From contig JBFMGF010000006.1 of NCBI GenBank assembly GCA_040752675.1, forward strand, positions 1 through 34,000: 34,000 nt of DNA, written 5' to 3'. The notes under the pieces were generated by a model. That model saw only the letters and a program-made list of their open reading frames with translations. It did no database searches and was not told the DNA's origin. Below, in pieces: positions 6,715 through 14,687 of this stretch. The stretch comes from Acidobacteriota bacterium. Lineage in GTDB: Bacteria; Acidobacteriota; Polarisedimenticolia; JBFMGF01. The position numbers and the translations under genes are program-made. Numbering within the stretch: position 1 is the first letter of the stretch; every line of letters starts with the position of its first letter.

Positions 6715-7818
6715 ATGAGAGTGGCCGTTGCAATGAGTGGGGGTGTGGATAGCTCTGTTGCTGCTTCAATTCTTGTAGAACAGGGATACAACGTCGTCTG
6801 TCTGACCATGCGGCTTCTGGACCTGAAGGGAGAGGAAGGTGGGGCCCCGCGCTGTTGTTCTCCGAAAGATATAGGGGATGCGAGGAGGGTGGCAGCACAG
6901 TTGGGCATCCCGGCTTATGTCATCGACATGAGGGAAGAGTTCAGAAAGAGGATCGGTGAATATTTCTTCTCTTCCTACCTCCAGGGAAAGACACCAAATC
7001 CATGCATCCTCTGCAACAGCGAGCTGAAGTTCGGCACCCTTCTTAGAAAAGCTCTTGAGATTGGAGCCGATAAGATCGCGACAGGACATTATGCGAGGAT
7101 AGAATTTTCTGAATCGTTTGGGAGATTCTTGTTGAAGAGAGGAATAGAAGCATCCAAGGATCAGGCTTACTTTCTTTTCAACCTGGATCAGGAGCAGATG
7201 GCCAGGACCATTTTCCCAGTCGGAGAGATGACTAAGGAGGAGGTGAGAGAAAAAGCGAGATGCATTGGTCTAAAGGTTGCGGAAAAAGAGGAAAGCCAGG
7301 ACATCTGCTTCTCCCCCGGCGGCGATTGCAGATCCTATATCAGGCACGTGATTGAGGATAAACCCGGAGAAATCATAGATTCATCGGGTCTTGTTCTCGG
7401 TTCCCACAGAGGGATACATCATTTCACGATCGGACAGAGAAGAGGGATAGGAATAGCTCATCCGCGTCCGCTTTACGTTCTAAGAATAGAGCCGGAAAGA
7501 AACAGAGTTGTTGTTGGTGAAGCGGAAGAATTGTACGAGAAGAGCCTGCTTGTTCATGGAACGAACTGGATCTCATGGGAGGAGCCTCCCATGGAGTTCA
7601 GAACGACGGTAAAAATAAGGTCGACACATCGCGGGGAACCGGCACTGGTCAGAAGAGTTTTGAACCAGCTCTGGCGGGTGGAATTCGATGAGACTGTAAG
7701 AGGAATAGCTCCAGGGCAGGCAGCCGTCTTTTATGATGGAGATACCGTCATTGGCGGTGGGTGGATCAGCATTATGGGCAGTGAAGATATTGGCGTTGAC
7801 AGAGAGTCCTTGTTCTGA
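6715..7818 (+). CDS. mnmA: tRNA-specific 2-thiouridylase MnmA
   Basis: MnmA uses ATP to adenylate U34 of tRNA-Lys, -Glu and -Gln and replaces its C2 oxygen with sulfur. The 367-residue protein has the PP-loop MSGGVDSS (7-14), the first catalytic Cys in NPCILCN (Cys97), TGHYAR, the second in SQDICF (Cys198), and the C-terminal barrel domain with FTIGQRRGIG. Length and motifs fit an active enzyme. It is the third gene of the Rrf2-desulfurase operon, consistent with direct sulfur relay from the desulfurase. A tRNA-Gly gene lies 16 bases downstream on the same strand. Confidence 0.96.
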   Translation: MRVAVAMSGGVDSSVAASILVEQGYNVVCLTMRLLDLKGEEGGAPRCCSPKDIGDARRVAAQLGIPAYVIDMREEFRKRIGEYFFSSYLQGKTPNPCILCNSELKFGTLLRKALEIGADKIATGHYARIEFSESFGRFLLKRGIEASKDQAYFLFNLDQEQMARTIFPVGEMTKEEVREKARCIGLKVAEKEESQDICFSPGGDCRSYIRHVIEDKPGEIIDSSGLVLGSHRGIHHFTIGQRRGIGIAHPRPLYVLRIEPERNRVVVGEAEELYEKSLLVHGTNWISWEEPPMEFRTTVKIRSTHRGEPALVRRVLNQLWRVEFDETVRGIAPGQAAVFYDGDTVIGGGWISIMGSEDIGVDRESLF

Positions 7819-7834
7819 TACAAAATGTGAGCAA

Positions 7835-7910
7835 GCGGGCATAGCTCAGCTGGTAGAGTGCAAGCTTCCCAAGCTTGAAGTCGCGGGTTCGATCCCCGTT
7901 GCCCGCTCCA
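7835..7910 (+). tRNA. tRNA-Gly (anticodon CCC)
   Basis: A full cloverleaf can be drawn: acceptor GCGGGCA/TGCCCGC, D arm GCTC/GAGT with AGCTGGTA loop, anticodon stem CAAGC/GCTTG with loop TTCCCAA, and a T arm with GGTTCGATCC. Discriminator T is followed by an encoded CCA. The anticodon bases 34-36 read CCC. No separate promoter is obvious, so it may be co-transcribed with mnmA. Confidence 0.95.
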
Positions 7911-8072
7911 TACAAATTTCAATAGTAATAATTTCAAAATCCATAAAACATCTCGAAGCGCATTCAGCGGAAATAATATCTTGCCTCAGCTGTGATGTAG
8001 TGGTAAATTCATAGATAATTAAGGAGATATCTGTTTTGGCAGCCTTTAAGGTTTGTCAAAAAGGAGCTCAAT

Positions 8073-8756
8073 TTGAAGATTCTGCTTGTTAATGGCACTG
8101 GGTTGCTGACCGATCTGGAAAGATCGTTCTTGAAGAGATATCACTGCACGATCATAATTTCTGGGGATGCATCGGATGCTCTGAACAGGGCAAAGAGCGA
8201 AATGCCTGATGTCATCGTCCTTGACTCATCCATTTCCTCCTCGGACCCGTTTCAGTGTTGTCGGAAATTAAAATCTCAACTTGAGACGAAAAGTATCCCC
8301 ATTATTTTCCTTGCATTCCCCGAACAGGTCGGCAAATGCAGGGAAGCTGGATGTGATTGTATTATCGAGAAGCCGATTCAGAAAGAAACATTCCTGAGAC
8401 ATCTATCCCGATTCATTGATCTGGCTGAACGTGAGTCGGAGAGAATCCATGTCGTAAAAAAGGTCCACTGCAACATGAAGGATTCAGCTCCCTTTAAACT
8501 TTATTCAAAGGATTTGAGCATCTCAGGCATTTTCCTGAAGAGCCGGAACCCCCTTCCAGTCGGGAGTCTCATTGAGATGAATTTCCTGCTTTCCGGCAGG
8601 GGGGACAAAAGAATCAGGGCTTCCGGTGAAGTCGTCCGGTGTATAGAGCATGAAAGGGATTCCCATCTGATAGCGGGGATGGGAATCAGATTCAGAGAGA
8701 TGAAAGCCGCTGATAGACTTGCCATCAATCACTTTCTTGGAGGGAAAGGGAAATAA
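8073..8756 (+). CDS. Atypical receiver-PilZ protein
   Basis: The 227-residue protein joins a response-regulator receiver (about 1-118) to a PilZ domain (about 120-223). The receiver keeps the phospho-acceptor position Asp51 (VIVLDSS) and the Lys100-Pro101 pair, but the acidic pair that binds Mg2+ is replaced by Asn7-Gly8 (LLVNGTG), so normal phosphorylation is doubtful. The PilZ half has DLSISGIFL (Asp147, Ser149, Gly152), but the upstream RxxxR is not evident (RIHVVKKVH). Start TTG 8073 has a perfect AAGGAG six bases upstream. It heads the signalling block: the next gene begins two bases after its stop. It likely couples a protein-level signal to c-di-GMP output. Confidence 0.85.
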   Translation: MKILLVNGTGLLTDLERSFLKRYHCTIIISGDASDALNRAKSEMPDVIVLDSSISSSDPFQCCRKLKSQLETKSIPIIFLAFPEQVGKCREAGCDCIIEKPIQKETFLRHLSRFIDLAERESERIHVVKKVHCNMKDSAPFKLYSKDLSISGIFLKSRNPLPVGSLIEMNFLLSGRGDKRIRASGEVVRCIEHERDSHLIAGMGIRFREMKAADRLAINHFLGGKGK

Positions 8757-8758
8757 GT

Positions 8759-9184
8759 ATGACTCAACCCTCGATGAAAAAAAGGATATTCGTCATCGAT
8801 GACGAATTCGAGATATTGGAGTTGACCAGGATGATCCTCGAAAAGGAAGGGTTTCAGGTCATGGGAGCAAGTTCAGGAAGGGAAGCCCTCCTGAAGCTAC
8901 AGGAGATATCACCGGACCTCATCCTTCTTGACATCAACATGCCTGAAATGGGAGGATGGGAACTTCTGCGAGTGCTGAAAGCCGATGAGATTACAGCTTC
9001 TATCCCGGTGATCCTCTTCACGATAAAATCCGAGGTGAGAGACAAAATCCATGGCATTCAGGAAGGCGCATTCGATTACATCACCAAACCCTTTTCATAC
9101 GACGAACTCGTTTCGAGGGTCAAGAGAATCTTCGAGTGTTTGCACTACGCCGGTGGAGGAACTGCGTCTGCCGAGATTGGATGA
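8759..9184 (+). CDS. Single-domain response regulator (CheY-like)
   Basis: A 141-residue receiver with all key residues: Asp14-Asp15 (VIDDE), phospho-acceptor Asp58 (LLDINMP), Thr88 and Lys110-Pro111 (YITKPF). A short tail of about 15 residues follows and no output domain is attached in this frame. It lies between the Rec-PilZ gene and the EAL gene and is a natural partner for the histidine kinase at 10603. Output may be by contact with the EAL protein encoded next. Confidence 0.92.
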   Translation: MTQPSMKKRIFVIDDEFEILELTRMILEKEGFQVMGASSGREALLKLQEISPDLILLDINMPEMGGWELLRVLKADEITASIPVILFTIKSEVRDKIHGIQEGAFDYITKPFSYDELVSRVKRIFECLHYAGGGTASAEIG

Positions 9185-9212
9185 TCGTTCTGCCACTCTC
9201 AATGGAGTGTTA

Positions 9213-10547
9213 ATGGAAAAAGAGAGAAAACGAGATGAGAGCCTGCAGCTGAAGATCAATTATCTCAAGATGAAGAGTGCCCTTGTGGATCGAAATACAG
9301 GGCTGCCTTCCTTTCACATCTGCTTCGACGATATCAGGAGCTTCATGGAGCACCGCCGTTATGTGGGAGTGATCCACATCGAGATCAGTAACATATACCT
9401 GGTGGAATCCCTCTATGGCTGGCAGAGCTTCGAGAAGATCCTGAAGAAGATCTCAGAGAGATTGAACGAGTTGCGGGGAAAGGTTTTTTCCGAAAAGTCA
9501 ATCCTGACAATGAACGCTGCCTATGGGGACAAGTTCATTCTCTTCGTTTCCGAAACGCTGGAAGGAGAAGACATCACTCCCGAGAACCTACTCGACCTGA
9601 CCGATAAGCTGACGGATAGTCTCTCAGGAGAGTTTCTCTCGGAAGAGTATGCGACTATGGCTGCAAGACTGGGATTCAACCTGGGATGTTCAATCCTTCA
9701 GGAGAGCCCTTTCTACAGATTGGAGCGCTTAGTCTATCAGGCCATTGAGGAATCCAGGAACATGCCCTTAAGGAGGGAGGAAAAGAGAATATCAGCCCTC
9801 ACATCGGAATTGAAGAACATCATCAATGCGGAAAAGATACAGACCGTTTTCCAGAATATCGTGGACGTAAGTAACATGGAAGTCTTCGGATACGAGGCTT
9901 TTTCCAGGGGGCCGAAGGACAGCGCCTTTGAGAAACCAGCCATGATGTTCGCTCTCTCAAACCGAATGGGGATGTCCGCTGACCTTGACAGGGTATGCAG
10001 GAAAGTTGCTCTGAAGAATGCTGAGGGACTCCCAGCCGGTGCCAAGCTGTTCATCAATTCTCTTCCATCAAGCATTGCAGATCCGGACTGGATCAGCGGC
10101 AAGATTGACGAACTCCTCTGGCAGCACGGAATGAGAGCAGAGGACATTGTTCTTGAGATCCCGGAGAAACACTACAATGAAGATTCGACCTCCTTTGAGA
10201 AGAACGCCCGCTTTCTGAAGGGGAAGGGGATGTCAATTGCCATCGACGATATAGGAACGGGATATTCCAGCCTTCAGACGATCATGGACCTGAATCCGGA
10301 TTACCTGAAGATCGATGAGAGCCTGATACGCGACGTAGATAAAAATCTCATCAAGCAGGAGCTGATCCGCTCTCTCATTCAGATTGCAAGCAACATAGGT
10401 GCCTTCATCATTGCTGAAGGAGTGGAGACCGATCATGAGCTCGACACGGTGAAAAAGGTTGGCGTGAGATATGCCCAGGGGTATTTCTTCTCCTATCCAG
10501 TGGGAAGCTTGGGAACATTCTCAAAGAAAGACCTGAAAAATCACTGA
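9213..10547 (+). CDS. Degenerate GGDEF plus EAL-domain phosphodiesterase
   Basis: The N-terminal region (about 20-190) has GGDEF-domain layout (DRNTGLPS at 26-33), but the signature is AYGDKF (103-108), so cyclase activity is not expected. The EAL domain (about 200-440) reads YEAF at Glu228, INSLP (Asn282), LEIPE (Glu315), IDDIGTGYSS (Asp345, Asp346), YLKID (Lys366), AEGVET (Glu402, Glu405) and QGYFF (Gln422). The metal and substrate ligands of active EAL enzymes are therefore all present, and c-di-GMP hydrolysis is plausible. ATG 9213 has GGAG five bases upstream; the frame is open back into the previous gene, but that overlap is unlikely to be translated. Confidence 0.88.
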   Translation: MEKERKRDESLQLKINYLKMKSALVDRNTGLPSFHICFDDIRSFMEHRRYVGVIHIEISNIYLVESLYGWQSFEKILKKISERLNELRGKVFSEKSILTMNAAYGDKFILFVSETLEGEDITPENLLDLTDKLTDSLSGEFLSEEYATMAARLGFNLGCSILQESPFYRLERLVYQAIEESRNMPLRREEKRISALTSELKNIINAEKIQTVFQNIVDVSNMEVFGYEAFSRGPKDSAFEKPAMMFALSNRMGMSADLDRVCRKVALKNAEGLPAGAKLFINSLPSSIADPDWISGKIDELLWQHGMRAEDIVLEIPEKHYNEDSTSFEKNARFLKGKGMSIAIDDIGTGYSSLQTIMDLNPDYLKIDESLIRDVDKNLIKQELIRSLIQIASNIGAFIIAEGVETDHELDTVKKVGVRYAQGYFFSYPVGSLGTFSKKDLKNH

Positions 10548-10602
10548 GCCCGCGGGATGGGTTCAATTTGAAGGCAAGGTAGAACGAAGGATAATTTAAT
10601 AG

Positions 10603-13053
10603 ATGCTGGAGAACGATCTTCTCGACAAATTTTTCTCTCTTCTGTCCTCCGGACTTCTCTCCGAATATGCCTATCTTCTTGCTACGCTCGTTGGATCCAT
10701 CGGTCTGATTGCTCTCATCCTTGCCATAATCCTGATAAAGGCCAGAGGAACCAAGAAGGAGATTCACAAGATACTGAGGGGGACAGAGGAGTTTCTGCAC
10801 GGGAATTACGAGTGGAGGATCGATGTCGCGAATGACGGAGAATTAGGAAAGATATCTGCCAATATTAATCAGATCGTCTCCGACTTCAGGGAAAGATCAT
10901 CCGAGATCGAGAACTCCAGGGATTATTTTCATAACCTTGTGGAAAGTGCCGCCGATTGTGCCATCCTCTCCGTCGGCACAGACTGGGACATCGTTTCTTT
11001 CAACACAGGCGCTGCCAGTCTTCTGGGCTGGGAAAAGGAGCAGATTATCGGAAAGAACGCCAGCGTAATATTCGGCGAAACAACATGGCTCAGCCTACTT
11101 TCCCTTCTGGCTAAGAAAGAATTCAAAGAAAGGTCCTTCCTTCTGAAGGGAGAGTTCAAAAGGAAGGATGGCACACTCTTCCAGGGAAAGGCCTCAATCC
11201 ATCCGGTCAGGTCTAAAGCTGTAGCCATTGTGGGCTTCCTTCTCATAGTGGGCGACATATCAGAAGAGGAAAAACTCGAAAAAGAGCTGAAAGCATCGGA
11301 AGAAAGGTACAGGTCCCTTTCCGAGGGGCTGGCAGAGGCGGTCTTCATCATGCAAAAGGGGAAGATCATTTTCGCGAACTCTGCTCTCGCCACCCTTCTT
11401 GGATCGAACAAGGAGCAACTCGTGGGAAGTCTCTTCCTGGATTTTGTTTCGACCGAAGACCTTATCCTTGCAATGAGCTCTTTCAATGAACTGGAAAGCA
11501 ATCCCGGAAAGAAGATCGCGATTAATCTTAGGATAATGGACAGGACCGGACGGGGTTCCGCGGAGATGGCTCTCGTGGTCTCTTCCATATCCTTCCAGGG
11601 GGAACCTGCGATCATAGCCTCCATGGCGGACATCACGGAAAATGCAAGAATGGAAAGGAGAATGAGAGTCCACGAGATGAGGCTTCAGTCAACTGTGGAC
11701 TCCGTTTCCGATGCGATACTGCTTGTCGATGAACTTCCTTCCGGTGCTACAGTGGTCCTTGTAAACAAAAGCTGGCAGAAGCTGTTTGGCATAGAGCCTG
11801 TTTCGCTCCTGGGCCTTTCGCTGGAAAGAGTAATGGATGTACTCTCGGCAGTGATGAAGAACGGGGAAGATTTCAGGAGAAAGATGGCCTGGATCCTCGG
11901 AGGAGCAGAAACTAGAGAAGCGCTACTCTTCGAACTTGAGAAACCGGAACCAAGGATCATAGAATGCGTAACCTCTGCCATCGAAGAAGCGGAGAGAGGA
12001 ATCGGTGCAAGAGTCTTCTCGTTCCGTGATGTGACGAACCAGAAGGAATTCGAAGAGAGGCTGAAGGAGAACGCAGAGGAGTTGAAGAAGTCCCGAGAGG
12101 CTCTGGAAAAGGCATACAGCGAGCTTAACATCGTCAACGAGAACCTGCAGAGAAGAGCCCAAGAACTGGATCGGATGAATCAGGAGTTGCGAACGCTTGA
12201 TGAGATGAAAACGAAGCTACTTGCAAATGTATCGCACGAACTTCAGACACCTCTGGTCTCCATCAAGGGATACACCGAGATGATTCTGAAGCGGAAGCTG
12301 GGTGCTATCACCGAAGAACAGGAGAAAGGACTCAAAGTTTCTCTGAAGAACATCGATCGATTGATAAGGATGATCGATAACCTCCTGAATTTTTCCAGGC
12401 TGGGAAAGGAGGAAGAAAAACTCCAGCGGGAAGAATTTCCGCTCTGGCAGGTCATCGATGAAGCGATCGAGCTCGTCAGGGAGAAGATGGAAGCCAGCGA
12501 CATTTCCATCATGACGAAGTATCAAACCGAGGATCTCCAGGTAAATGCGGATCGCGGGAGGATCTCCCAGGTCTTCATCAACCTCCTCTCCAATGCCATC
12601 AAGTTCAACAGGCATGGAGGAGAGGTCTTCATCCTGGTCAGCAGAGGGACCCCAGGATATCTCATAGTTGACGTTAATGATACGGGGATAGGGATCCCTC
12701 CGGAGCACTTGGACAAAATATTTGAAAGATTCTACAGAGTGCAGTCCATGCAAGCGAGAGCGCTTGAGGGAACAGGCATCGGGCTTTCCATCGTGCGCGA
12801 CATACTTAAACAGCACCAGTGCGATATCAGCGTTCGGAGCAAAGTTGGTGAGGGCTCCACCTTTACCTTCACGCTCCCGCTCGCAGAAGCGCGAGAGAGA
12901 TCCTTGACCGCTCCCCCTGCAGAATCCTCGATATATCCTCAGGAGGAAGCAGAAACAGAGAAACCGATCAAGGAGATCAAAAAGGTCGGAACAGTCAAAA
13001 TAAAGATTATAAAGAGCCCGATCAAAGGGCGCATCAAGAATTTGAACCACTGA
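10603..13053 (+). CDS. Membrane histidine kinase with HAMP and three PAS domains
   Basis: The 816-residue sensor kinase has one membrane helix (about 23-46), a HAMP-like linker (50-100), three PAS domains (about 105-222, 233-345, 360-480) and a coiled coil (480-535). HisKA follows with NVSHELQTPL (His545), then HATPase with the N box INLLSNAIKF (659-668), G1 DTGIGIP (693-699) and G2 GTGIGLSI (723-730). After the catalytic domain (ending near 760) is an unusual tail of about 56 residues that ends very basic (KIKIIKSPIKGR). There is almost no periplasmic part, so the signal is probably cytoplasmic or membrane-borne. It closes the block of Rec-PilZ, Rec and EAL genes and is the likely phosphodonor for the receiver at 8759. 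Confidence 0.93.
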   Translation: MLENDLLDKFFSLLSSGLLSEYAYLLATLVGSIGLIALILAIILIKARGTKKEIHKILRGTEEFLHGNYEWRIDVANDGELGKISANINQIVSDFRERSSEIENSRDYFHNLVESAADCAILSVGTDWDIVSFNTGAASLLGWEKEQIIGKNASVIFGETTWLSLLSLLAKKEFKERSFLLKGEFKRKDGTLFQGKASIHPVRSKAVAIVGFLLIVGDISEEEKLEKELKASEERYRSLSEGLAEAVFIMQKGKIIFANSALATLLGSNKEQLVGSLFLDFVSTEDLILAMSSFNELESNPGKKIAINLRIMDRTGRGSAEMALVVSSISFQGEPAIIASMADITENARMERRMRVHEMRLQSTVDSVSDAILLVDELPSGATVVLVNKSWQKLFGIEPVSLLGLSLERVMDVLSAVMKNGEDFRRKMAWILGGAETREALLFELEKPEPRIIECVTSAIEEAERGIGARVFSFRDVTNQKEFEERLKENAEELKKSREALEKAYSELNIVNENLQRRAQELDRMNQELRTLDEMKTKLLANVSHELQTPLVSIKGYTEMILKRKLGAITEEQEKGLKVSLKNIDRLIRMIDNLLNFSRLGKEEEKLQREEFPLWQVIDEAIELVREKMEASDISIMTKYQTEDLQVNADRGRISQVFINLLSNAIKFNRHGGEVFILVSRGTPGYLIVDVNDTGIGIPPEHLDKIFERFYRVQSMQARALEGTGIGLSIVRDILKQHQCDISVRSKVGEGSTFTFTLPLAEARERSLTAPPAESSIYPQEEAETEKPIKEIKKVGTVKIKIIKSPIKGRIKNLNH

Positions 13054-13057
13054 AGAG

Positions 13058-13897
13058 TCAGGAAATAGAAAGCTTTCTCAATCTTTCATAAAGGATGATG
13101 GCCGCCGAGGCGTTGACGTTCAATGAGTCAACCCCACCGGCCATGGGAATGCAGATGCTTCCATCGGTGAAATCAAGATAGCTTTCCGGTATTCCTTTCC
13201 CCTCGCTTCCGAACAGGATCAAAGAAGGCCGTTGAAAATCAACTTCCGTGTATCGCAGAGAGCCTGCCGAAGATGTTGCGTATATCCTGATCTCTTTTTT
13301 CTTCAGGAGTGCAAGGGACTCCTTCCAAGTGAGGCTTCGTACGATCGGAATGGCAAAGAGGGAACCCATGCTCCCGCGCACTGTCCTGGGATTGTAGACA
13401 TCGGCACAGCCTTCGAAGACGAGAACCGCGGTTGCAGAACCTGCATGGGCAGTGCGAATAAGAGCTCCAAGGTTGCCGGGATCCTGAACGCCGCATAAAC
13501 CTATGAAGAGGGGAACCCCCTCCTGCATTTCATCGATCCCACTTTTGATGACTTCCTCCAGAGACTGGTCGATCCATTTCGCAAGAGCAATGACCTCTTG
13601 ATTCGTATGACGCGATTTAATCCGATCCATGAGGGAATCAGAAACTTCAATAATGGGGATCCCTTTCCGGGATGCCAGAGCCATAAGATCGCGCACTTTG
13701 TTCCCGGCAATTGCCCGCGTTCTTGTGCTGAATAGCAAGGTGCGAATAAATGGAGCTGAACTGAATCTACCGGAGAGAGTATCGTGTATGATCTTGAATC
13801 CTTCAAGGACGAACTCCCGCTGCTCTTCCCTGAATCGAGGATAGGCAAGAAGCTTCCTAATCTTCTTTATCAGAGGGTTGTCCTTACTCTTCAGCAT
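13058..13897 (-). CDS. TrmH/SpoU-family RNA 2'-O-methyltransferase
   Basis: The 279-residue protein has an N-terminal substrate-binding segment (about 1-105) starting LKSKDNPLIKKIRKL, typical of RlmB/TsnR-like enzymes, and a SPOUT knot domain. Motif 1 is DPGNLGALIRTAHA (139-152, with Asn142 and Arg148), motif 2 LFGSEGKGIP (228-237) and motif 3 IPMAGGVDSLNVNASAA (250-266). These are the SAM-binding knot and catalytic residues of 2'-O-ribose methylases. The RNA target (23S rRNA or tRNA) cannot be decided. It is divergent from the TsaC-like gene and ends four bases from the histidine kinase gene. Confidence 0.92.
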   Translation of the reverse strand: MLKSKDNPLIKKIRKLLAYPRFREEQREFVLEGFKIIHDTLSGRFSSAPFIRTLLFSTRTRAIAGNKVRDLMALASRKGIPIIEVSDSLMDRIKSRHTNQEVIALAKWIDQSLEEVIKSGIDEMQEGVPLFIGLCGVQDPGNLGALIRTAHAGSATAVLVFEGCADVYNPRTVRGSMGSLFAIPIVRSLTWKESLALLKKKEIRIYATSSAGSLRYTEVDFQRPSLILFGSEGKGIPESYLDFTDGSICIPMAGGVDSLNVNASAAIILYERLRKLSIS

Positions 13898-13920
13898 GTC
13901 AAACGGTTCACTACCTGGAA

Positions 13921-13948
13921 TGCTTTGATGATACTATAAGTCAAAGCA
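13921..13948. promoter_or_regulatory. Perfect dyad in a divergent promoter region
   Basis: TGCTTTGA (13921-13928) and TCAAAGCA (13941-13948) form an eight-base perfect inverted repeat with a 12-base centre. The -10 box of the methyltransferase promoter (TATAGT, minus strand 13938-13933) lies inside the centre, as expected for an operator. Confidence 0.4.
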
Positions 13949-13961
13949 GGGTTAAGGACAA
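13933..13961 (-). promoter_or_regulatory. Promoter for the TrmH-like methyltransferase
   Basis: Minus-strand TTGTCC (13961-13956) and TATAGT (13938-13933) are 17 bases apart; transcription would start near 13926, about 29 bases before ATG 13897. Confidence 0.4.
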
Positions 13962-14028
13962 GTCTAATATGCAATGATCGCTGGGTTAATTGAAACTTGA
14001 TGGGAGAAATGAAATAATTTCAAAAGAC

Positions 14029-14673
14029 ATGTTATGGTTAAATATCAATTCTGAAAACCCGGACCAGGATGATCTGAAGAAGATCGCTGATTTGCTATCG
14101 CGGGGAGGAGTGGCGTGCATTCCCACGGAAACATTCTACGCTCTGGCAGCGTATCCTTTTCTGCAAGAAGCCGTTGATAGAATCTTTTCTATGAAAGGAA
14201 GGGAACATGAAAAGCCTCTCATTCTGCTGCTGCATGATAGGAATCAGGTTTTCGAACTAGTCTCGGAGATTCCGGCAAGCTTTCATCCGCTCGCCACATC
14301 TTTTTGGCCGGGAGCGTTAACCATGCTTTTGAAGTCATCGGAAGGAATACCGCGCTGGATAGATGCCGGAACCGGAAAAGTAGGCTTGAGAGTCACGTCT
14401 AACAGGATTGCTGTGGAATTAATCAAGAAATGCGGTTTCCCGCTCACGGGCACGAGCGCCAATAAGTCCGGTAAGCGTCCCGCCTTAACATCTGCTCAGG
14501 TTCTGAACTATTTCGGAAAAGAGATCGACTGTATTGTAAATGGGGGTAACTTGAGCGGAGGTAGACCCTCCACCCTGATCGACATCACGGTCGAACCACC
14601 AGTCCTTCTCAGAGAAGGGAGGATAAGCAGGGAAGAAATTGAAAGTGTTTTAAATAGAAGGATCGCCGGATGA
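14029..14673 (+). CDS. TsaC/Sua5/YrdC-family threonylcarbamoyl-AMP synthase
   Basis: Enzymes of this family make L-threonylcarbamoyladenylate from Thr, bicarbonate and ATP for t6A37 modification of ANN-decoding tRNAs. The 214-residue product has IPTETFYALA (31-40, usually PTETVYGL), the KxR element in SMKGREHEKPL, FWPGALT, VGLRVTSN and TGTSANKSG. ATG 14029 gives the family's usual N terminus, but no good ribosome site is visible; TTG 13990 would add 13 residues and has none either. It is the standard TsaC-like length without the Sua5 extension. The Phe-Tyr-Ala version of the first motif is slightly unusual. Confidence 0.88.
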   Translation: MLWLNINSENPDQDDLKKIADLLSRGGVACIPTETFYALAAYPFLQEAVDRIFSMKGREHEKPLILLLHDRNQVFELVSEIPASFHPLATSFWPGALTMLLKSSEGIPRWIDAGTGKVGLRVTSNRIAVELIKKCGFPLTGTSANKSGKRPALTSAQVLNYFGKEIDCIVNGGNLSGGRPSTLIDITVEPPVLLREGRISREEIESVLNRRIAG

Positions 14674-14687
14674 TAGAACATGCCTCT

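Noticed and set aside
7731-7937. 68-codon minus-strand frame over tRNA-Gly
   Set aside because: Contains the typical reversed-tRNA peptide (GQRGSNPRLQ) and no other support.
9051-9212. Upstream extension of the EAL gene or a Rec-EAL fusion
   Set aside because: The receiver and EAL frames differ, and the overlap would lie in the conserved end of the receiver; ATG 9213 has a good ribosome site.
12217-13050. 277-codon minus-strand frame opposite the histidine kinase
   Set aside because: The plus-strand kinase motifs are unmistakable and the antisense product has no family features.
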